Shown here in pieces: positions 1 through 6,411 of a stretch of DNA of 7,868 nucleotides. Positions within the stretch are counted from its first letter, which is position 1; each line of letters starts with the position of its first letter. The notes under the pieces are model-generated. The model was not told where the DNA came from. It made no database searches and saw nothing but the letters and a program-made list of their open reading frames with translations. The DNA lies in NCBI GenBank assembly GCA_964440875.1, contig CAYTTS010000049.1, positions 1-7,868 of the forward strand. Reading direction: 5' to 3'. This DNA is from JAAZDN01 sp964440875 (GTDB lineage Bacteria; Bacillota_I; Bacilli_A; Erysipelotrichales; Erysipelotrichaceae). The translations under genes and the position numbers were made by a program.

Positions 1-447
1 AATTTGTCTAAATTTATCCGACATTGAGTTAATAATTGTATTATTTTGTGAGACAATTCTTAAATCTTTTAACACTTGAAGGTTTTCGTAATTACTTAAT
101 AGATAATTTTTACTACGATTATGCTTTAAAACTAGGCCACTATTATCTTCTTCACTAAACTTACGAAGAACACTACCTTTCTTATTAACTCTTATATTGT
201 AATTACCATTTTTAACTTTACCATCTAACTGTTTATACTCACTAAATAGTTCACTCATAAGTGATTTCAGAGAATTTATATTCTCATGAAAGACTTGAGT
301 ACTTGTATAACGGCTAATTAAATAGCCATCTTCACTAGCTTGAATATTAACTTTATTATATTCATTTGATTTTTTAAATGGATTACTAAAAGTTATATTT
401 AAAACTGTGTTAGAAATTATTTCCTCTATTAAATTATTCAAGTCCAT
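1..447 (-). CDS. Class I SAM-dependent methyltransferase, N-terminal part (partial, runs off the window)
   Basis: An open frame of 149 codons runs from an ATG at 447 to the window edge without a stop, so the 3' half is missing. The fragment starts MDLNNLIEEIIS and contains a motif like VFHENI (residues 52-57), a KHNRSKNYLL stretch (108-117) and ends in DKFRQI. I recognise this as the N-terminal domain of a Bacillota methyltransferase family (Methyltransf_32-like), whose Rossmann-type SAM-binding domain would follow beyond the edge; the catalytic motifs cannot be seen here. The ATG is fixed by an in-frame TAG three codons upstream. The nearest Shine-Dalgarno (AGAGGAG, 461-467) is 13 bases away, longer than usual. 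The start lies inside the end of the VanY-like gene (14-base overlap), so it is probably translationally coupled as the third gene of the operon. The substrate is unknown. The family call rests on recalled motif similarity. Confidence 0.72.
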   Translation of the reverse strand, partial: MDLNNLIEEIISNTVLNITFSNPFKKSNEYNKVNIQASEDGYLISRYTSTQVFHENINSLKSLMSELFSEYKQLDGKVKNGNYNIRVNKKGSVLRKFSEEDNSGLVLKHNRSKNYLLSNYENLQVLKDLRIVSQNNTIINSMSDKFRQI

Positions 448-1408
448 ATTTATCTAGATACTCCTCTAATAACGTTACATTCTTCTCATACATATCAATA
501 GCAAGATCTCTGCCTACATAGCGAAGATGATTACTTTCTTTACTAAAACCAGTTATATCGTTGTGATTATCCTGTCTTAAGATAAAACCAAAACGGTGAG
601 CATTATCTTTTAACCAAAAATAAAGATCACTTTCACTAAAGTTTTTTTCTCCATCATTCAACAGGTCAATTGACAAACCACTTTGATGATCATCATGACC
701 AGGTTTCAGTAAGTCTGCGTACGCTCTTTCTTCTCCATATGTTGATTTATAGGCATTAAAGTCACTACTTATTGTTGCATAATCTAAGTAAGCTTTACTG
801 ACATCAACAAATATTCCTTCTTTTTGTAGTTCTTCATACATTTTTACAAAAGATTTATTAACATCTTTTCGTACATACAGTTCACTAGAAACATTTTCTA
901 AAAGAGTTAAATCGCTTGGTACATAATAATCTGGAAGACCAAATATTTTATTTACAATTGCTGTATATGATGCGTTGTCTTCATTAAATAATAACTTTGA
1001 ATAAAACTCTAAATCAAAATATGTATTTACTCGCCAAATAACCTCTGCCTCAAGTAAGTCTGGATTTAGTTCGTGAAAATCTCGATAGCGTTGAAGATTT
1101 TCTTCACGATAATTCTTTATATCAGAATATTCAATTGTATTATTTTCATTATTAAATAATTTACTATGAGAGTCTTCTTCTAATGTTAATATCGTTAAGG
1201 TTTGTTTTATCGGCTCATCAAAAGCTAGGGCAGTATAAATTATTATATTATCCTTTTTTTCCTTATTAGAAAACATCGCTTGTATTTGTAAGGAACTTAC
1301 AAGTATAAATAATACTAAAAGTAAGCTAATGATACGTTTTTGTCGTTTCATTCTTTTACTCTGTACTTTCGGCTTCTTCTTTATTGATTCTTCTTTATTT
1401 TTTTTCAT
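434..1408 (-). CDS. Membrane-anchored VanY-like D-alanyl-D-alanine carboxypeptidase (peptidase family M15B)
   Basis: This predicted zinc peptidase would trim the terminal D-Ala from peptidoglycan stem peptides outside the cell. The 324-residue protein has a strongly basic N-terminus (1-25), one hydrophobic helix (about 26-45) serving as uncleaved signal anchor, a spacer, and a C-terminal M15B domain (about 125-310). The sequence VNTYFD...IVNKIFGLPDYYVPSDL (127-167) is the usual lead-in of this family. The zinc site is visible as H241 and D248 in HQSGLSID and H294 in ESNHLRYVG, with E291 as likely catalytic base. One oddity is that the substrate-contacting SxxR motif reads SSDFN (214-218), so the usual Arg is Asn. 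The start is an ATG preceded by GGTGGTAGAG. It overlaps the upstream PPC gene by 14 bases and the downstream methyltransferase by 14 bases, so it is the middle gene of a leftward operon. Confidence 0.88.
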   Translation of the reverse strand: MKKNKEESIKKKPKVQSKRMKRQKRIISLLLVLFILVSSLQIQAMFSNKEKKDNIIIYTALAFDEPIKQTLTILTLEEDSHSKLFNNENNTIEYSDIKNYREENLQRYRDFHELNPDLLEAEVIWRVNTYFDLEFYSKLLFNEDNASYTAIVNKIFGLPDYYVPSDLTLLENVSSELYVRKDVNKSFVKMYEELQKEGIFVDVSKAYLDYATISSDFNAYKSTYGEERAYADLLKPGHDDHQSGLSIDLLNDGEKNFSESDLYFWLKDNAHRFGFILRQDNHNDITGFSKESNHLRYVGRDLAIDMYEKNVTLLEEYLDKYGLE

Positions 1409-1799
1409 TCTCTACCACCACTAATTCGTTGTATCCAGTTTCTTCGTCAAACTCTCGACTAAGACTGTACTTATTAAATTTCATTATAACTAACTCACAA
1501 GTAGTATTAACGATTGTTCCATCAAGTAAGTGACCGCCTATGACACGCATATTGTCATTAGATAAAGATATATGTAGATGAACTCCATCTTTCGAAATAG
1601 TCCCACTTAAGGATAGTATTTCATGATCTCTTAGTTCAAAATATTCATTTACTCCATCTGCTTTTCTTATTCTAACTTCCGACACACTACCAACGGCTGA
1701 GACAATCGCTCCAGCATCAATATTATTTTCTTTAGCAAATTTAGTAATTGATTTCTTTAAATCATCATTTCTTTTTAATCTTATTACAAAATAATCCAT
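1395..1799 (-). CDS. PPC/DUF296-domain protein
   Basis: A 134-residue single-domain protein of the PPC (plants and prokaryotes conserved, DUF296) family. Visible hallmarks are GAIVSAVGSVSEVRI (30-44), LSLSGTI (62-68) and the core HLHISLSNDNMRVIGGHLLDG (74-94). H74, H76 and H90 are the conserved histidines that bind a metal in some prokaryotic members. Bacterial PPC proteins are often free-standing domains without the AT-hook of plant versions, and that is the case here. Their biochemical role is poorly defined. I choose the ATG at 1799, preceded by GGTGAT four bases upstream; a TTG four codons earlier (1811) lacks a ribosome binding site. It is the first gene of a leftward operon with the carboxypeptidase and the methyltransferase, and its last 14 bases overlap the carboxypeptidase start. 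Confidence 0.85.
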   Translation of the reverse strand: MDYFVIRLKRNDDLKKSITKFAKENNIDAGAIVSAVGSVSEVRIRKADGVNEYFELRDHEILSLSGTISKDGVHLHISLSNDNMRVIGGHLLDGTIVNTTCELVIMKFNKYSLSREFDEETGYNELVVVENEKK

Positions 1800-1849
1800 C
1801 TTTATCACCAATTATATTTTAACACTTTTTTAATAACATTGCATTTAGT

Positions 1850-1878
1850 ATTACATTAATGTACTATTGAAAAATCAA
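1850..1878 (-). promoter_or_regulatory. Candidate promoter of the PPC-carboxypeptidase-methyltransferase operon
   Basis: Read on the minus strand, TTGATT (1878-1873) is followed after 17 bases by TGTAAT (1855-1850). This would start transcription near 1843, about 44 bases before the ATG at 1799. A TATAAT lies closer to the gene but would leave almost no leader. The -10 overlaps a 12-bp palindrome (1852-1863). Confidence 0.35.
1852..1863. repeat. 12-bp perfect palindrome in divergent promoter region
   Basis: TACATTAATGTA is a perfect palindrome between the divergent PPC operon and the COG2426 gene. It overlaps the candidate minus-strand -10 element and lies about 20 bases upstream of the plus-strand -10. 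The position would suit an operator, but AT-rich DNA produces such palindromes by chance and no regulator gene is adjacent. Confidence 0.3.
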
Positions 1879-1883
1879 AACTA

Positions 1884-1892
1884 TGTTATAAT
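1884..1892 (+). promoter_or_regulatory. Extended -10 promoter of the COG2426 gene
   Basis: TGTTATAAT is a perfect extended -10 (TGn plus TATAAT). A TTGAAA upstream (1867-1872) has only 14 bases of spacing, so the extended -10 probably carries recognition. Transcription would start near 1899, just ahead of the AAGGAG at 1907-1912. Confidence 0.55.
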
Positions 1893-1919
1893 TATTAAGA
1901 ATTAAAAAGGAGATTGTCT

Positions 1920-2405
1920 ATGTTGGATTTAGTACTACAGTATTTAGCGGGTTTGCCCCATGAGTTAATAGCGTTTATCATATCAATGGTACCTTTAATC
2001 GAGTTACGTGGTGGAGTAATATATGCGGCAGCCCAAGGTCTACCTATATACCAAACACTTTTTTTAACAATTGCCGGTAATATCTTGCCAATACCTTTTA
2101 TACTGATCTTTATTAAACATATATTTAAATTCTTTAGAAAACATGGAATAATGGTGAACATTATTGACAAAGTTACTGAACGAGCTTTAAATCAAAGTCA
2201 TCGTGTAGAAAACTTAGAATTTCTAGGCTTAATACTATTTGTAGGTATCCCACTTCCTGGAACTGGCGCTTGGACTGGAGCACTTATTGCAAGTCTATTA
2301 AATATCAAGTTTACAAAAGCAATCACCGCTATATTCTTAGGTGTCGTATTAGCAGCCTTAATTATGAGTCTTGGTTCGTATGGATTAATTAACATCCTCT
2401 TCTAA
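1920..2405 (+). CDS. COG2426 / small multidrug export family membrane protein
   Basis: A 161-residue integral membrane protein of the COG2426 (Pfam Sm_multidrug_ex) family. Family hallmarks are PLIELRGG (25-32) near the first hydrophobic segment and PLPGTGAWTGALIA (111-124), with a Gly-rich final helix (133-158). About four hydrophobic stretches are visible (roughly 14-38, 44-66, 99-126 and 133-158), with a basic loop (67-95) between the second and third. The family name comes from a weak link to drug export and the transported substrate is not established, so I do not infer one. The ATG at 1920 sits seven bases after AAGGAG (1907-1912); a TTG two codons upstream overlaps that ribosome binding site and is unlikely. 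It appears to be monocistronic, since the tRNA-Val promoter begins three bases after its stop codon and no separate terminator is seen before it. Confidence 0.87.
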   Translation: MLDLVLQYLAGLPHELIAFIISMVPLIELRGGVIYAAAQGLPIYQTLFLTIAGNILPIPFILIFIKHIFKFFRKHGIMVNIIDKVTERALNQSHRVENLEFLGLILFVGIPLPGTGAWTGALIASLLNIKFTKAITAIFLGVVLAALIMSLGSYGLINILF

Positions 2406-2407
2406 TC

Positions 2408-2436
2408 TTGAAATAAACATTGGGATATGTTATTAT
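2408..2436 (+). promoter_or_regulatory. Promoter of tRNA-Val
   Basis: TTGAAA (2408-2413), a 17-base spacer and TATTAT (2431-2436) with a TG extension (2428-2429) form a near-consensus sigma-A promoter. The predicted start near 2443 is about three bases before the mature tRNA 5' end. The -35 begins three bases after the preceding stop codon. Confidence 0.7.
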
Positions 2437-2445
2437 TCTCTTATT

Positions 2446-2520
2446 GGACGATTAGCTCAGGGGGAGAGCACCTGCTTGACGTGCAGGGGGTCAGGGGTTC
2501 AAATCCCTTATCGTCCACCA
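2446..2520 (+). tRNA. tRNA-Val (anticodon GAC)
   Basis: A full cloverleaf can be drawn. The acceptor arm is GGACGAT (2446-2452) with ATCGTCC (2510-2516), discriminator A2517 and encoded CCA (2518-2520). The D stem is GCTC/GAGC (2455-2458, 2466-2469) around a seven-base loop. The anticodon stem is CCTGC/GCAGG (2471-2475, 2483-2487) with loop TTGACGT and anticodon GAC at 2478-2480. The variable loop is five bases, and the T arm AGGGG/CCCTT carries the TTCAAAT loop. GAC reads the valine codons GUC and GUU. The gene has its own promoter and terminator, so it is a single-gene unit. Confidence 0.96.
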
Positions 2521-2533
2521 TTCTAAAATAACC

Positions 2534-2558
2534 GCCTTTGTAATAAAAGGCTTTTTTT
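2534..2558 (+). terminator. Intrinsic terminator after tRNA-Val
   Basis: GCCTTT (2534-2539) pairs with AAAGGC (2546-2551) around a six-base loop, followed by seven T residues (2552-2558). It begins 14 bases after the tRNA CCA end. Confidence 0.85.
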
Positions 2559-2593
2559 ATATCAATATAAAGAGTTTAATTAAGTATTATATT

Positions 2594-2602
2594 TGGTATA
2601 AT
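2594..2602 (+). promoter_or_regulatory. Extended -10 promoter of uppP
   Basis: TGGTATAAT is a perfect extended -10 about 28 bases before the uppP start. No good -35 is seen 16-18 bases upstream. The tRNA-Val terminator lies just before it, so uppP should depend on this promoter. Confidence 0.55.
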
Positions 2603-2629
2603 GTTTAAGAAGTAAAAAAGGAGCAAAAT

Positions 2630-3457
2630 ATGATTGAAATTATAAAAGCGATAATATTTGGAATAGTACAAGGTATCACTGAGTGGTTACCAATTAGTAG
2701 TACTGCCCACTTAATATTATTAAACGAAGTTATGCCACTTAACTTAAGTGATGCATTCTGGGAATTATTTTTAGTTGTTATTCAACTTGGGTCGATACTA
2801 GCAGTTGTAATTATCTTCTTCAACCAACTAAATCCATTTTCAAAGAAAAAGGATAGTAAAGAAAAAGAGAAAACATTTAGACTTTGGTTAATGATCATCA
2901 TTGCCTCAATACCTTTAGTTATTGGTGCATTACTTGATGATTTTATTCCAGATTCACCATTGGTTATTGCTGCAACATTAATTATTTATGGTATCATCTT
3001 TATCGTTGTCGAAAAAAGAAACAAAACAAAAGTTGCAAAGATTAATTCTATTAATGCAATTGATGTCAAAACGGCACTTTTCATTGGTTTGTTCCAACTA
3101 TTAGCTGTAATTCCTGGTACATCAAGATCTGGCGCGACTATTATCGGATCATTAATCTTAGGTTTATCAAGAACAATTGCAGCAGAGTTTTCATTCTTTC
3201 TAGCAATTCCAGCAATGGCAGGTGCTAGTGGTCTGAAATTATTAAAGTATATTATCAAGACTGGATTAAGTTTTAGTTTAGATCAAGTTATTATCTTACT
3301 AGTTGCTACAGTTGTATCATTTGTAGTCTCAATGTATGTTATTAAAAACTTACTTAAATTTATTAGAAAACATGACTTTACAATCTTTGGCTACTACCGT
3401 ATCGCCTTAGGTATTGTTATTATCGCAGTATTTGGTATAAAAACTTTATTAGCTTAA
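2630..3457 (+). CDS. uppP: Undecaprenyl-diphosphate phosphatase UppP (BacA family)
   Basis: UppP removes one phosphate from undecaprenyl diphosphate, regenerating the lipid carrier used for peptidoglycan and other wall polymers. This is an integral membrane enzyme, and loss or gain of the family alters bacitracin sensitivity. The 275-residue length is normal. Both signature regions are intact: QGITEWLPISSTAHL (14-28), with the Q14 and E18 pair and H27, and PGTSRSGAT (162-170), with the essential Arg at 166. A charged cytoplasmic loop (about 70-84) and multiple hydrophobic helices fit the family topology. The ATG follows AAAAAAGGAG closely. The gene lies between two tRNA genes, and its stop codon directly abuts tRNA-Arg, so the two may share a transcript. 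With the VanY-like enzyme elsewhere in the window, it indicates a walled organism. Confidence 0.97.
   Translation: MIEIIKAIIFGIVQGITEWLPISSTAHLILLNEVMPLNLSDAFWELFLVVIQLGSILAVVIIFFNQLNPFSKKKDSKEKEKTFRLWLMIIIASIPLVIGALLDDFIPDSPLVIAATLIIYGIIFIVVEKRNKTKVAKINSINAIDVKTALFIGLFQLLAVIPGTSRSGATIIGSLILGLSRTIAAEFSFFLAIPAMAGASGLKLLKYIIKTGLSFSLDQVIILLVATVVSFVVSMYVIKNLLKFIRKHDFTIFGYYRIALGIVIIAVFGIKTLLA
3414..3441 (+). promoter_or_regulatory. Candidate tRNA-Arg promoter inside the uppP coding region
   Basis: TTGTTA (3414-3419), 16 bases, then TATAAA (3436-3441) preceded by TGG (an extended -10) lies within the last codons of uppP. The predicted start near 3448 is about ten bases before the tRNA 5' end, matching the geometry of the tRNA-Val promoter. 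Confidence 0.42.
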
Positions 3458-3533
3458 GCGCTCGTGGCGTAACGGATAGCGCACTTGACTCCGACTCAAG
3501 CGGTTGCAAGTTCAATTCTTGTCGGGCGCACCA
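3458..3533 (+). tRNA. tRNA-Arg (anticodon CCG)
   Basis: A complete cloverleaf can be drawn. The acceptor arm is GCGCTCG (3458-3464) with CGGGCGC (3523-3529), one T-G wobble, discriminator A3530 and encoded CCA (3531-3533). The D stem is GCGT/GCGC (3467-3470, 3479-3482) with an eight-base loop. The anticodon stem is CTTGA/TCAAG (3484-3488, 3496-3500) with loop CTCCGAC and anticodon CCG at 3491-3493. The T arm is GCAAG/CTTGT with loop TTCAATT. CCG reads the arginine codon CGG, likely to be rare in such AT-rich DNA. The first base directly follows the uppP stop codon, so RNase P cleavage of a longer transcript would also trim the uppP mRNA exactly at its stop. Confidence 0.96.
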
Positions 3534-3544
3534 AAAGTATATTA

Positions 3545-3572
3545 AAACGAAGGATTTCTCCTTCGTTTTTTT
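3545..3572. terminator. Strong intrinsic terminator, probably bidirectional, between tRNA-Arg and the ABC-F gene
   Basis: AAACGAAGGA (3545-3554) pairs perfectly with TCCTTCGTTT (3559-3568) around a four-base loop, with a run of T continuing to 3572 on the plus strand. On the minus strand the same hairpin is followed by TTTTAATAT, so it can also end the convergent ABC-F transcript, whose stop codon is only six bases away. Confidence 0.88.
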
Positions 3573-3577
3573 CATAT

Positions 3578-5170
3578 TTAAATATCCATACCAAATTCTG
3601 ATTCTAAATAATCACTATACGTAGTTTGACGACTAACAACTGTTTTATCAGCCTTTAATTCCACTACTCTATTAGCAATTGTATCAACAAACTGTCTATC
3701 GTGACATACCATTAATATTTCACCTTGATATTCTTCCAGTGAATTATTCAATGATTGGATAGCTTCTAAGTCTAAATGGTTAGTCGGATCATCTAATAAC
3801 AATAGATTTGGCCCTTCCAACATACTCTTAGAGATCATACAACGAGCTTTCTCGCCTCCAGATAGAACGTTAACTGACTTAAGCGGTTCTTCACCACTAA
3901 ATAACATACGACCTAAGAATCCTCTTATATAAGCTTGATCATCAATGTTAGTATAGTTTGACAACCAATTTAAGATACTTTCATCACCCGAGAAGTACTC
4001 ACGGTTATCTCTTGGTATGTATGATTGCTTAACAGTTTGACCGATTGTAACAGTACCACTATCCGGCTCAACCTTACCGGCGATTATATCAAGTAATAAT
4101 GAAGTCTCTAACGGATTTCCTAATAAAACTATTTTGTCATCTTGCATAACATTTAATGAAACATTCTCAATTGTTGCCTCAGGTGTTCTCTTTGAAACAT
4201 TTTCTAAAAAGACTATTGATTTACCTGATTCACGTTCTGGTTTAAACTCGATAAATGGGTATTTTCTCTGACTTGGTTTAAGATCATCTAATTCAATCTT
4301 ATCCAAAGTCTTCTTACGTGAAGTTGCTTGTTTTGATTTTGATGCGTTAGCAGAGAATCTTGCGATAAACTCTTCTAACTCTTTAATCTTCTCTTCTTTT
4401 TTCTTATTTTGATCTTTCATCTGTTTTAATATTAATTGGCTTGTTTCATACCAGAAGTCATAATTTCCTGGGAATATTTTTATCGCCCCAAAATCAACAT
4501 CTGCAATATGAGTACAAACTTTGTTTAAAAAGTGTCTATCATGACTTACCACAATAACAGTATTTTTATAATTAATTAAAAATTCTTCTAACCATGCAAT
4601 TGCATGAACATCTAAGTTGTTAGTAGGCTCATCTAATAATAAGGTATTTGGCTCGCCAAATAATGATTGAGCAAGTAATACTTTTACTTTATCTCCACCA
4701 CTCAACTCACTCATTAGTGAGTAATGTAAATCAGTTGATACTCCTAAACCATCTAGTAGTGCAGCAGCATCACTCTCTGCATTCCAACCATCCATCTCAG
4801 CGTAAATATCTTCTAACTCACCAGCTAAGATTCCATCTTCCTCACTAAAGTTTTCTTTAGCATATAAAGCATCTTTCTGCTCCATTATTTTATAAAGTTT
4901 TTCATTACCCATAATTACTGTATTTAATACACTATACTCATCATATGCAAATTGATCCTGCTTTAACATGTATAATGTTTCGTTTTCTGGAATATATACT
5001 TGCCCTGCATTAGGCTCTAAATCTTTACTTAAAACTCTTAAAAAAGTTGACTTACCGGCACCATTTGCACCGATTAAGCCATAACAGTTGCCATCTGTAA
5101 ATTTCAAGTTTACATTTTCATATAATACTTGTGATCCAAATTGAACTGCTACATCTCTTACTTCTATCAT
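3578..5170 (-). CDS. ABC-F family ATPase, YbiT/YkpA-like
   Basis: A soluble twin-ATPase ABC-F protein of 530 residues with no membrane segment. The class acts on ribosomes in translation or antibiotic resistance rather than in transport. NBD1 is intact: Walker A GANGAGKST (34-42), signature LSGGD (156-160), Walker B with D180 and E181, and switch H210. A charged inter-domain linker follows (about 245-305, many Lys and Glu). NBD2 keeps signature LSGGE (436-440) and H490. Its P-loop, however, reads GNPLETSLL (351-359) with no GK[ST], and the catalytic Glu is Asp461 (LLLLDDPTNHLD). The overall motif pattern (for example YIRGFLGRMLFSGEE, 414-428) matches the YbiT/YkpA group. I recall P-loop degeneracy in other members but cannot verify how far it goes. 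The ATG follows AAAGGAGAG. The gene lies 60 bases downstream of the antiporter gene on the same strand, with its own extended -10. Confidence 0.92.
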   Translation of the reverse strand: MIEVRDVAVQFGSQVLYENVNLKFTDGNCYGLIGANGAGKSTFLRVLSKDLEPNAGQVYIPENETLYMLKQDQFAYDEYSVLNTVIMGNEKLYKIMEQKDALYAKENFSEEDGILAGELEDIYAEMDGWNAESDAAALLDGLGVSTDLHYSLMSELSGGDKVKVLLAQSLFGEPNTLLLDEPTNNLDVHAIAWLEEFLINYKNTVIVVSHDRHFLNKVCTHIADVDFGAIKIFPGNYDFWYETSQLILKQMKDQNKKKEEKIKELEEFIARFSANASKSKQATSRKKTLDKIELDDLKPSQRKYPFIEFKPERESGKSIVFLENVSKRTPEATIENVSLNVMQDDKIVLLGNPLETSLLLDIIAGKVEPDSGTVTIGQTVKQSYIPRDNREYFSGDESILNWLSNYTNIDDQAYIRGFLGRMLFSGEEPLKSVNVLSGGEKARCMISKSMLEGPNLLLLDDPTNHLDLEAIQSLNNSLEEYQGEILMVCHDRQFVDTIANRVVELKADKTVVSRQTTYSDYLESEFGMDI

Positions 5171-5198
5171 TTCTTGCTCTCCTTTTATACGTCAAGTA

Positions 5199-5207
5199 AT
5201 TATAGCA
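5199..5207 (-). promoter_or_regulatory. Extended -10 promoter of the ABC-F gene
   Basis: On the minus strand TGCTATAAT is a perfect extended -10, giving a start near 5192 and a leader of about 20 bases containing AAAGGAGAG. No good -35 is present. Confidence 0.5.
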
Positions 5208-5230
5208 TAAATTAGAGATTATACTATATA

Positions 5231-6400
5231 TTAATTATCATTAGATAATAAGACTTTATAATACTTATTAATTAAAAATGAACCAAGTGGTGCACTGACT
5301 AAGATAGAGATGATTGCTGTTGTTAAAATAACTTCCCCACTCGCAAATCCCATCGCTAAGGCTATTGGACCAATTGCCGCCTGAACTGTCGCCTTAGGAA
5401 GAAAACTCATCGTAATAAACATACGTTCTTTAATATTTAAGTCATCAAAACTAGTTGCTAAAAATGCACCTGTTGATCTAACTAACATTGCAAGCATAAT
5501 CACAATAAATGGCGCTAAACCAAAGATAGTTAAATAATTAAAATCTAACTGACTACCAATTAAAGCAAATAATAAAATTTCAAAGACAGACCATAGACTT
5601 GTAAAACTATCCTTAAAGAATTGATTATCTTTAATCATCGCCCCAAATGCCATAATCGAAAGTAGTGATGAAAAACTTATAATATTATCTAGTAAAACTT
5701 CAAGATTATTAATAAGAAATAAAACACTTATCATTATCAGTAAACTATATTCTTTTCTAAGTTTAATTTTAGATTCCACTTTGTTATATAAACTCCCAAA
5801 AATAAGACCAATAATAACACCCAAGATTATTTTAATAATCACATTAAAGGCTATTGCAATACTTAAGGAACCACCACTACTTTTAAGACTAATCAAGGCT
5901 AAAAATAAGGTAATAACATAAATATCATCTACACTTGCCGCACTCATTATCATTTGCGGTATTCCTTTTTTAACTCCGTATTTCTCATCAATTAACTTAA
6001 TCATACTTGGGACAATCACCGCTGGTGAGACTGCACTAATAACACACCCCAATATTGCTCCATCTAAATAATCTAAATTGAGTAAGCTTTTAGCAAGAAA
6101 CATTGTCGCAACAATTTCAAATGTAGCCGGCAAAAATGATAATAGTAATACCGATATTTTATTCTCTAATAACTTCTTAACATCTAAATTAAGACCAGCT
6201 CTAAAAATAATTATAATTAAAGCAATCTCTCTTAAATTAACTGAAAGATTTAAAAAATCACTACTTAAGATATTTAAGACAAAAGGTCCTAATATAATAC
6301 CCGTAAGTATCAAACCAATTAATGGTGGTAACTTAATTTTACTAACAATAGTAGACAAAATAATACCAACAATAAAAACTAGCGAAAAACTTAATAACAT
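5231..6400 (-). CDS. Cation:proton antiporter, CPA superfamily (Na+/H+ exchanger fold), under a fluoride riboswitch
   Basis: A 389-residue membrane antiporter of the Na_H_Exchanger (PF00999) family with around 11-13 hydrophobic helices. Motifs visible are FRAGLNLD (66-73), SAVSPAVIVP (122-131), SVDD (156-159, with D158 and D159 at the position of the ion-binding acidic pair) and PKATVQAAIG (335-344). No C-terminal RCK/TrkA-N domain is present, so it is not a full Kef-type protein. The ATG at 6400 follows GGAGGG (6406-6411) by five bases. An in-frame ATG at 6433 lies inside the leader terminator hairpin and is rejected. The upstream RNA leader is a fluoride riboswitch, so the antiporter is probably made when fluoride is high. 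Whether it moves fluoride itself or corrects ion or pH balance under fluoride stress cannot be told from sequence. No terminator is visible before the next gene. Confidence 0.9.
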   Translation of the reverse strand: MLLSFSLVFIVGIILSTIVSKIKLPPLIGLILTGIILGPFVLNILSSDFLNLSVNLREIALIIIIFRAGLNLDVKKLLENKISVLLLSFLPATFEIVATMFLAKSLLNLDYLDGAILGCVISAVSPAVIVPSMIKLIDEKYGVKKGIPQMIMSAASVDDIYVITLFLALISLKSSGGSLSIAIAFNVIIKIILGVIIGLIFGSLYNKVESKIKLRKEYSLLIMISVLFLINNLEVLLDNIISFSSLLSIMAFGAMIKDNQFFKDSFTSLWSVFEILLFALIGSQLDFNYLTIFGLAPFIVIMLAMLVRSTGAFLATSFDDLNIKERMFITMSFLPKATVQAAIGPIALAMGFASGEVILTTAIISILVSAPLGSFLINKYYKVLLSNDN

Positions 6401-6411
6401 AATATCCCTCC

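Noticed and set aside
1800..1811. TTG start four codons upstream for the PPC protein
   Set aside because: No Shine-Dalgarno precedes it, and the DYFVIRL family start fits the ATG at 1799.
1914..1919. TTG start two codons upstream for the COG2426 protein
   Set aside because: It would almost touch the AAGGAG at 1907-1912; the ATG at 1920 has ideal spacing.
1895..2395. Minus-strand frames antisense to the COG2426 gene
   Set aside because: They overlap a well-supported gene fully and resemble no known protein.
4648..4848. Plus-strand frame inside the ABC-F gene
   Set aside because: His- and Leu-rich low-complexity translation antisense to a clear conserved gene; a shadow frame.
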